From NCBI RefSeq assembly GCF_003270085.1, contig NZ_QFDQ01000001.1, forward strand, positions 1 to 57,898: a stretch of 57,898 nt of DNA, written 5' to 3'. The stretch's first letter is position 1; the number at the start of each line of letters is the position of its first letter. This document shows positions 52,801 through 57,898 of the stretch, one piece after another. The stretch is from Streptomyces triticisoli. Its GTDB lineage: Bacteria > Actinomycetota > Actinomycetes > Streptomycetales > Streptomycetaceae. Both the position numbers and the translations under genes were made by a program. The notes beneath the pieces were generated by a model. The model saw only the letters and a list, made by a program, of their open reading frames with translations. It was not told the origin of the DNA and ran no database searches.

Positions 52801-54039
52801 ATGAGTGAAAACCTGACGCTGGGAGACCGTCTCCGTATAGCCCGCCGGACACGGAAGCTGTCTGCCGCTCAACTGGCACAGAAGGTCGCAATATCACCCA
52901 GCTACGTCCAGAAGCTGGAGTCCGGCGCGCGCAAGGCTTCACCGTCGCTGGTCCTGGCGCTCGCCAAGGCACTGCACTTCGGCCCCGAGGTCCTCACCGG
53001 CCAGCCGTACTACGGTGAGCCGGAAGCCGAGGACGGCGTGCACACGGTGATCCCGGAACTCCGGAGGATCATGCTGTGCTACGACACCCCGGACGAACTT
53101 GAGATCGCCCCGAGGCCGCTGTCGGTTCTCGCGTCCGAAGTCGACCAAGTCGCCGCTCTCCGGCGGGACGCGCGCTACGCGCCCATGGGTCCGCTCCTGC
53201 CGCCGATCATCACGGAACTGACGCATCTCGCCCTCGACGGCCGCAACGGTGACCAGGCCAAGGCGTTCTGGCACCTCGCGCGTGCTTACCGGGCGGTGAA
53301 CTCCCTTGCCCACAAGATGGGGCATCACGACCTGTCCAACACGGCGCTGGAGCGGGTGCGGTGGGCTGCTGACCTGTCCGGTGATCCGCTGATGAAGTTC
53401 ACGGCTGGGTACCTGGTCGCCGGCGCGATGCTCCGCCAGGGGGCCTACTCATCCGCACGCCGCAAGCTCCAGGCGCTGCGCCAGGAGCTCGAACGAGTCC
53501 AGCCGGAACGCTCCTTCACCAACGACGCGCTCGCGGTCGACGGAGCGCTGCTGCTGAAGCTGGCCGTGCTGGAGGCCAGGGAGAACAATCCGGACCGTGC
53601 GGACGACTACCTGCGCGAGGCCGAGATCGTGGCCAGAATGGCCGGCAACCGTGACTCCCTCGCCTACGAGATGTCCTTCGGGCCGACGAACATCCGCATC
53701 CACGAAGTGCACGCCATGATCGACATGGGGGACACGGAGCAGGCTCTCGCCCGCCTCACGGAGTGGTCTGACGTGCCGGGCGGGGAGTGGGTGCCCCCGG
53801 CCTCAACGGTGGGCGAGCGGTCGAGCCACCACTTCATCGACGTGGCCTCGGCAAAGCTGGCCGTGGGGGACAGGGCGGGTGCGTTCGGGGACCTGCGACG
53901 TGCGCGTAAGGTCGCCCCGAACCACACGCGATTCCACCCCTCGGCTCGCGAGACGGTCGCGGCACTCCTGCGGATGGACGCGCACCCTTCCAACGAGCTC
54001 TCTTCGTTCGGTAGTTGGGCGGGAGTTATCACAAGCTGA
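52801..54039 (+). CDS. XRE-family regulator with TPR-like domain
   Basis: A 412-residue protein from the ATG at 52801 (MSENLTLGDRLRIARR). The Cro/C1 helix-turn-helix is LSAAQLAQKVAISPSYVQKL followed by LESGARKASPSLVLALAKAL. The remaining ~300 residues are all-helical, TPR-like repeats (about 150-400) as in regulators that sense peptides or small ligands. It is divergent from the biosynthetic operon and lies between the two operator copies, so it is the presumed cluster switch and probably autoregulated. Confidence 0.88.
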   Translation: MSENLTLGDRLRIARRTRKLSAAQLAQKVAISPSYVQKLESGARKASPSLVLALAKALHFGPEVLTGQPYYGEPEAEDGVHTVIPELRRIMLCYDTPDELEIAPRPLSVLASEVDQVAALRRDARYAPMGPLLPPIITELTHLALDGRNGDQAKAFWHLARAYRAVNSLAHKMGHHDLSNTALERVRWAADLSGDPLMKFTAGYLVAGAMLRQGAYSSARRKLQALRQELERVQPERSFTNDALAVDGALLLKLAVLEARENNPDRADDYLREAEIVARMAGNRDSLAYEMSFGPTNIRIHEVHAMIDMGDTEQALARLTEWSDVPGGEWVPPASTVGERSSHHFIDVASAKLAVGDRAGAFGDLRRARKVAPNHTRFHPSARETVAALLRMDAHPSNELSSFGSWAGVITS

Positions 54040-54045
54040 GGAACA

Positions 54046-54087
54046 GTCAAGACACTTCGCAGGGAAATCCCACGGACAATCTGTCCG
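54046..54087. promoter_or_regulatory. Operator: CGGACA-N3-TGTCCG with GTCAAGAC box (copy 2)
   Basis: GTCAAGAC (54,046-54,053), 19 bp, then CGGACA-ATC-TGTCCG (54,073-54,087), pointing to the two-gene unit at 54,148. Both half-sites are identical to copy 1. Confidence 0.8.
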
Positions 54088-54147
54088 CGCACGGAACCAA
54101 CAGAGTGGAAAGGTCTCCTCACAGATGGTTCTGAGGAGGCCGTTTCC

Positions 54148-54588
54148 ATGCCCGACGTCACCCCGCGCGTTCCCGCGCTGCCGCCTCGGTGGATGCCGAT
54201 AGGCGACGATCCCGAACTGTGCTCGGCGGGTCACTGGTGGGACGCCATACGCGTCGTAGAGATAACCGGCCGGCGCGCGATCGAGCTTCTCCGCGAGGAC
54301 GGCACGGTGGTCGGTCCGGTCATCCTTGACCCCGGAGGGCCGGAGCCTCGCATGTACTTCCTCGTGCCGCCCGGCACGGCCGTCGGCTGGGAGGAGCCAG
54401 GAACGGTTCCTCTCGGACAGAAGTGCCACATCGTCGTGCCGCCCGCCGAGGCCACGGAGCCGCCCGGGTTGCACTGGCACGTCTTCCCTCAAGGGCCGAG
54501 GTCGCTGACACAGCCCGGCCGGCTGCGCAAAGCTCTCGGCCAGGCGCGCAGGGAGCAGCGCGGCCCGGCGGAGGCCGCGGATTCCTGA
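54148..54588 (+). CDS. Unknown protein under the shared operator
   Basis: A 146-residue protein. Conserved-looking stretches are DPELCSAGHWWDAIRVVE, RMYFLVPPGTAVGWEEPGT and ATEPPGLHWHVFPQG; the rest is Arg/Gln-rich. The Cys and several Trp/His residues are notable. I recall similar proteins next to XRE-TPR regulators in Streptomyces, function unknown. Its stop overlaps the next ATG. Confidence 0.75.
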   Translation: MPDVTPRVPALPPRWMPIGDDPELCSAGHWWDAIRVVEITGRRAIELLREDGTVVGPVILDPGGPEPRMYFLVPPGTAVGWEEPGTVPLGQKCHIVVPPAEATEPPGLHWHVFPQGPRSLTQPGRLRKALGQARREQRGPAEAADS

Positions 54589-54782
54589 TGTCCCTGCGCA
54601 TCTCCCTCGTCCTGCTGCTCGGGATCGTCCTGGTTGTGCTGATCCGAGGCGGCTCCCTGAAGGCCGGGCCCGCGGTCGTGAGCGTGCTCTTCGGGTTCTT
54701 CCTGGCCAGCACGTCGATGGCGCCGGAGATCAATCGGCTGGTCTCCAGTGTTGTGGGCATGATCGGCCAAATTCGCTTCTAG
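54588..54782 (+). CDS. Small two-helix membrane protein
   Basis: A 64-residue protein coupled to the upstream gene (TGATG). Two hydrophobic helices (LRISLVLLLGIVLVVLI and AVVSVLFGFFLAST) join through a short Gly/Lys loop, followed by an amphipathic tail. It may act with the 54,148 product at the membrane. Confidence 0.72.
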   Translation: MSLRISLVLLLGIVLVVLIRGGSLKAGPAVVSVLFGFFLASTSMAPEINRLVSSVVGMIGQIRF

Positions 54783-54926
54783 ATCGCCACTGGCCAGATT
54801 TGGACAGCGCTGCTCGATCGAGGACATGATCCGGACGACGAAATCCATGTCGTCAGATGGACGCAGGGCCATGTGCCCCTGCTGTGCGCCCTGTTGAGTG
54901 TCAGTGGCCGTTCCTATCGTGGAGGA

Positions 54927-56189
54927 ATGGCGAACGGGGTGTGGCACACCGGTTATGGCATAGAGATCAACCTGTCGTTACCCGACCTCGGGCATCCGGG
55001 CCGTCCGGAGCTGCTTCGTGAGATCACCGCGAGCGTGACCGACCGCGACCCGCAACTGCTTGAATGCCTGGCGCACCACGAAGGGCGGGAGTGCCAGTCG
55101 GAGACCGGCGGGAAGTCTCCGTGGATGTTCATCCGCCGAGGTCGCGTGGGCGGCCGAAGGCCGCTGGTTGCCTCTCACCTGCCGGTTACGCACAAGCCGA
55201 CCCCGGCAGAGAGCGCGCAGCACAAGGCCACCAAGGAGCGGGTCGTCGAGACTGCCGCGCGGTACGGGCTGGATTCCGAGGCCGAAGTTCCCGTGGCGAA
55301 CCGGCGGAGCGTCACGGACGCCGTCGTCACCGGGCCCGGTGGCATACGGATCGGCTGGGAGATCCAGTACCACCACATCAGCCCCAGCAGCGTGCACCGC
55401 CGCTCGGTCAATGCTGTGGAGCACGGCGTCACGCCCTTGTGGGTGGCGAAGGACCGGGCGGCTTCCCTGATCGACCGTGCGCCGTGGGCACGCGTCGACG
55501 ACATGCCGTGGAAGGACATCGACGACGGCAAGGAGATGGTGATCCGCGGTGGGTACCTCCATCTTCAGGTCTGGAAGTGCGTACCGAGCAGCGACCGCCA
55601 CTGCCTCGTCAGCGAGGGTGCCGGTCACTGTGACGCGATTCACGCCGACTGGTTCGTGCCCGCGCTGTGTCTTCCCGAGAAGAAGCCGGTCCACATCGAA
55701 GACCTGGTCCTGCAGAGCGCCACGGGGGAGAGCGTTCCGGTCTACGTGCCCAGCCGCGGCAACGGCCGGGCCGGTCGGCACATGTGGGTGCCAGCGGAGG
55801 ATCGCATGCTGTGGGAGGAGATCGTCGGTGAACGGACCCCTCTTCCTCCAGCCTCCGCCGAAGAGGACGACGACGTGATCACCTTCGCCGAGCAGGAGAT
55901 CGACCGCACCTGCCGGGCAAGGGAAGAAGGCCGGTTCGTCAGCGACGCTCGACCCCTCCGCGACCTCGGCCAGCCGACTGGCGGCTTCACCCTTCCTCGC
56001 ATGCCCGTGCAGGGCTCCCGTGAGGCGATGCGGATCACACCAGTCGAGCGGGCCGCTGCGTCCGCCGCGCTGGGATGCCCGACGTGGGAGCTGGGGCCGT
56101 GCGCCGGCTGCGGCCAGCTGATGCGCAGGTACGGGCGGTACGCGGCGATGTACTGCAAGGTGTGCCGGGCCGTCCTCAACGGGCGGTAG
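54927..56189 (+). CDS. CoiA-like nuclease-domain protein next to attR
   Basis: A 420-residue protein from the ATG at 54927 (overlapping a GGAGGA site; a GTG at 54939 is possible). The central part, RRSVTDAVVTGPGGIRIGWE, then IQYHHISPSSVHRRSVNAVE and GVTPLWVAKD, matches the pattern of CoiA-type restriction-like nucleases (D ... E-I-Q). A C-terminal CAGCGQ ... YCKVCRAV pair suggests a zinc finger. It is the last gene of the island and may act in DNA uptake or defence. Confidence 0.72.
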   Translation: MANGVWHTGYGIEINLSLPDLGHPGRPELLREITASVTDRDPQLLECLAHHEGRECQSETGGKSPWMFIRRGRVGGRRPLVASHLPVTHKPTPAESAQHKATKERVVETAARYGLDSEAEVPVANRRSVTDAVVTGPGGIRIGWEIQYHHISPSSVHRRSVNAVEHGVTPLWVAKDRAASLIDRAPWARVDDMPWKDIDDGKEMVIRGGYLHLQVWKCVPSSDRHCLVSEGAGHCDAIHADWFVPALCLPEKKPVHIEDLVLQSATGESVPVYVPSRGNGRAGRHMWVPAEDRMLWEEIVGERTPLPPASAEEDDDVITFAEQEIDRTCRAREEGRFVSDARPLRDLGQPTGGFTLPRMPVQGSREAMRITPVERAAASAALGCPTWELGPCAGCGQLMRRYGRYAAMYCKVCRAVLNGR

Positions 56190-56195
56190 CCGGGA

Positions 56196-56217
56196 ACTGC
56201 AACCAAAACTGCAACCA
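56196..56217. repeat. Arm-type repeat near attR (CTGCAACCA twice)
   Basis: CTGCAACCA occurs at 56,197-56,205 and 56,209-56,217, about 40 bp from attR, matching the pair at 20,214-20,234 near attL. Confidence 0.5.
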
Positions 56218-56223
56218 CGGAAC

Positions 56224-56261
56224 GACGAAGGCTCCGGCCGCGATGCGGCCGGAGCCTTCGT
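56224..56261. terminator. Terminator-like hairpin next to attR
   Basis: GACGAAGGCTCCGGCCGC pairs with GCGGCCGGAGCCTTCGTC around GAT. It resembles the stems at 20,010 and 20,321. Confidence 0.65.
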
Positions 56262-56333
56262 CTGCCCTGGTGGGCGGGTGCGGAGGATAAGGGATTCGAA
56301 CCCTTGAGGGGTTGCCCCCAACACGCTTTCCAA
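56255..56333. other. attR of the genomic island
   Basis: 79 bases identical to attL (20,039-20,117). Here the repeat continues into an intact tRNA-Ser(GGA), so this end keeps the functional tRNA gene. Confidence 0.93.
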
Positions 56334-56365
56334 GCGTGCGCCCTAGGCCACTAGGCGAATCCTCC
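56281..56365 (-). tRNA. tRNA-Ser (anticodon GGA), integration target
   Basis: The minus strand folds as a class II tRNA of 85 nt. The acceptor GGAGGAT pairs with ATCCTCC, with a G discriminator; the anticodon GGA sits in the TTGGAAA loop; there is a long variable arm; the T-loop is GGTTCGAATCC. CCA is not encoded. It decodes UCC/UCU. Its 3' part forms the island's att site. Confidence 0.96.
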
Positions 56366-56441
56366 GCCGGAAACATTACATGACCAAGAGGAGTGCTGGC
56401 GAACTCGTTCCCCGCCGCCGGCATCGGGTAGGCTTCTCGCA

Positions 56442-56527
56442 GCCCCTCACGCGGCGCTATCTGACTGAACTCCCCCAGGGCCGGAAGGCAGCAAGGGTAG
56501 GTCGGCTCTGGCGGGTGCGTGGGGGGC
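56442..56527 (+). ncRNA. ffs: Signal recognition particle RNA (4.5S type)
   Basis: An 86-nt RNA whose ends pair perfectly (GCCCCTCACGC with GCGTGGGGGGC). The apical part has the SRP core, GGCCGGAAGGCAGCAAGGGT, with the GGAA tetraloop. It lies directly upstream of dnaX, as in other Streptomyces. Confidence 0.93.
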
Positions 56528-56596
56528 GCTTGCGTTGCGGGGGGCCCGTGTCCGTGGGCGGGCCGGTTGTCGGTGGACGCCTATAACCTCGTAGGC

Positions 56597-57898
56597 GTGT
56601 CGTCTCTCGCGCTGTACCGCCGCTATCGCCCGGAGTCGTTCGCCGAGGTCATCGGGCAGGAGCATGTCACCGACCCGCTGCAGCAGGCGCTGCGGAACAA
56701 CCGGGTCAATCACGCGTACCTGTTCAGCGGTCCGCGCGGGTGCGGCAAGACGACCAGCGCGCGCATCCTCGCCCGGTGCCTGAACTGCGAGAAGGGGCCG
56801 ACCCCCACGCCCTGCGGCGCCTGCGAGTCCTGCCGTGACCTGGCCAGGAACGGGCCGGGGTCCATCGACGTCATCGAGATCGACGCCGCTTCGCACGGTG
56901 GTGTGGACGACGCCCGTGACCTGCGGGAGAAGGCCTTCTTCGGGCCCGCGCGCAGCCGGTACAAGATCTACATCATCGACGAGGCCCACATGGTCACGCC
57001 GGCCGGTTTCAACGCGCTGCTCAAGGTCGTGGAGGAGCCGCCGGAGCACCTGAAGTTCATCTTCGCGACCACCGAGCCCGAGAAGGTCATCGGGACCATC
57101 CGGTCCCGGACCCATCACTACCCCTTCCGGCTGGTTCCGCCGGGGACCCTGCGCGACTACCTCGGTGAGGTGTGCCAGAAGGAGGACATCCCCGTCGAGG
57201 AGGGAGTCCTTCCGCTGGTCGTGCGGGCCGGCGCCGGATCCGTGCGTGACTCCATGTCCGTCATGGACCAGCTGCTCGCCGGCGCGGGGGAGGAGGGTGT
57301 GACCTATGCCATGGCCACCTCGCTCCTCGGGTACACCGAGGGCTCGCTGCTCGACTCCGTCGTCGAGGCCTTCGTCTCCGGCGACGGCTCCGGCGCCTTC
57401 GAGGTCGTCGACCACGTCATCGAGGGCGGCAACGACCCTCGCCGGTTCGTCGCCGACCTGCTGGAGCGGCTGCGGGACCTGGTGATCCTCGCCGCCGTTC
57501 CGGACGCCGCCGAGAAGGGGCTCATCGACGCCCCCTCCGATGTCGTCGAGCGGATGCAGGCCCAGGCCCGGTCCTTCGGCGCCGCCGAGCTGAGCCGCGC
57601 CGCCGACCTCGTCAACGAGGGGCTGACCGAGATGCGCGGCGCCACCTCCCCCCGCCTCCAGCTCGAGCTGATCTGCGCCCGCGTGCTGCTGCCCGCGGCC
57701 TATGGCGACGAACGGTCGGTGATGGCCCGCCTCGACCGGCTCGAGCGAGGTGTGAGCTTTTCCACAGGGGCCGGGGCGCCTGCGATGGGATACGCGCCGG
57801 GGCCGGAGGCCCACGGCGGTCCGATGAGTGGCCCGATGGGCGGTGGCGGCGCGGCTCCGGCGGCTCCGCCGGAGCCGCCGGGTGGCGGGGCCGCGGCC
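56597..57898 (+). CDS. dnaX: DNA polymerase III gamma/tau subunit (3' end off window)
   Basis: The clamp-loader ATPase. The GTG at 56597 begins SSLALYRRYRPESFAEVIGQ. Walker A is FSGPRGCGKTTSARIL (about residues 44-56). A zinc module follows with four Cys (CLNCEKGPTPTPCGACESC), then the Walker B-type IIDEAHMV and sensor FIFATTEPEKV. The frame is open to base 57898, where a Gly/Pro/Ala-rich tau-specific region starts. 434 codons are visible; more lies beyond. Confidence 0.96.
   Translation, partial: MSSLALYRRYRPESFAEVIGQEHVTDPLQQALRNNRVNHAYLFSGPRGCGKTTSARILARCLNCEKGPTPTPCGACESCRDLARNGPGSIDVIEIDAASHGGVDDARDLREKAFFGPARSRYKIYIIDEAHMVTPAGFNALLKVVEEPPEHLKFIFATTEPEKVIGTIRSRTHHYPFRLVPPGTLRDYLGEVCQKEDIPVEEGVLPLVVRAGAGSVRDSMSVMDQLLAGAGEEGVTYAMATSLLGYTEGSLLDSVVEAFVSGDGSGAFEVVDHVIEGGNDPRRFVADLLERLRDLVILAAVPDAAEKGLIDAPSDVVERMQAQARSFGAAELSRAADLVNEGLTEMRGATSPRLQLELICARVLLPAAYGDERSVMARLDRLERGVSFSTGAGAPAMGYAPGPEAHGGPMSGPMGGGGAAPAAPPEPPGGGAAA

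Larger units (their letters stand above)
20039..56333. mobile_element. Integrative mobilisable element / genomic island in tRNA-Ser(GGA)
   Basis: A 36.3-kb segment between 79-bp direct repeats that overlap the 3' half of tRNA-Ser(GGA). It encodes integrase, excisionase, regulator, replication protein, MobC and relaxase: a self-excising, mobilisable and possibly replicating element. I found no FtsK/SpoIIIE-type TraB and no type IV secretion genes, so transfer would need a helper. Unlike classical actinomycete ICEs, the integrase lies 9.6 kb from attL; restriction and defence genes fill that gap. A biosynthetic locus fills the right side. Confidence 0.88.

Noticed and set aside
20039..56333. 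Conjugative transfer gene (FtsK/TraB type) expected in an actinomycete ICE
   Set aside because: None found; the only Walker A proteins in the island are the Rep-type ATPase and the DnaB-like helicase, so it is called mobilisable.
1..57898. CRISPR array
   Set aside because: No regularly spaced direct repeats with unique spacers were seen; the tandem repeats at 7,025 and 17,394 have no spacers.

Overview
The window is a high-GC actinobacterial chromosome segment, almost certainly Streptomyces. The flanks carry a sigN-sigF-tadA-upp block on the left and ffs-dnaX on the right, with two SigB-type sigma factors, DUF2637 proteins and GTG/TTG starts. From memory this flank order matches the S. coelicolor chromosome; I could not check it here.

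Left flank (1-20,000): a marR-efflux pair, sigN, sigF, a Dabb protein, tRNA-Ser(CGA), tadA with its associated protein, upp with a clear terminator, a LytR_C membrane protein, a HerA-type ATPase, an HhH-GPD glycosylase-like protein, a CopC-CopD fusion, a DUF72 protein, a DUF2637 membrane protein and a coupled three-gene sulfur-transport-like operon. A gene-poor stretch (17,881-18,952) and one SPFH/band-7 gene precede the island.

Island (about 20,039-56,333): a perfect 79-bp direct repeat, containing the 3' part of tRNA-Ser(GGA), bounds a 36-kb integrated element; the intact tRNA is at 56,281-56,365. A third, shorter att-like site at 18,612 has the same element-side spacing and suggests an older, eroded insertion in tandem. 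Inside, from left to right: a coupled trio of unknown genes; an XhoI/PaeR7I-type restriction-modification pair; AlbA_2 and OGG-fold proteins; an IS30-type element that splits a GNAT-like gene; a second, methylase-less PaeR7I-like nuclease; integrase, excisionase and an XRE regulator; a DnaB-N/AAA replication protein; a SpdB-like membrane protein; MobC and relaxase; then a DciA-like (DUF721) protein followed by a full DnaB-type helicase; and two DUF317 proteins. I see no FtsK/TraB-type transfer gene, so the element looks mobilisable (an IME) rather than self-conjugative.

The right part of the island (43,247-54,782) looks like a compact biosynthetic locus: an eight-gene, translationally coupled operon encodes a HAD phosphatase, a zinc alcohol dehydrogenase, a TrpD-type phosphoribosyltransferase, a radical SAM enzyme with an unusual CX14CX2C cluster motif, a TrpRS-like synthetase, a methyltransferase and two glycosyltransferases. 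A complete second-type TyrRS gene follows it. An XRE-TPR regulator is divergent. A shared element (GTCAAGAC, 18-19 bp, then CGGACA-N3-TGTCCG) sits both in front of the operon and in front of a two-gene unit after the regulator. I infer a ribosylated, glycosylated, aminoacylated small molecule, with TyrRS as a possible immunity gene; no product is identified. A CoiA-like nuclease gene lies next to the right att site, and the chromosome resumes with ffs and dnaX.
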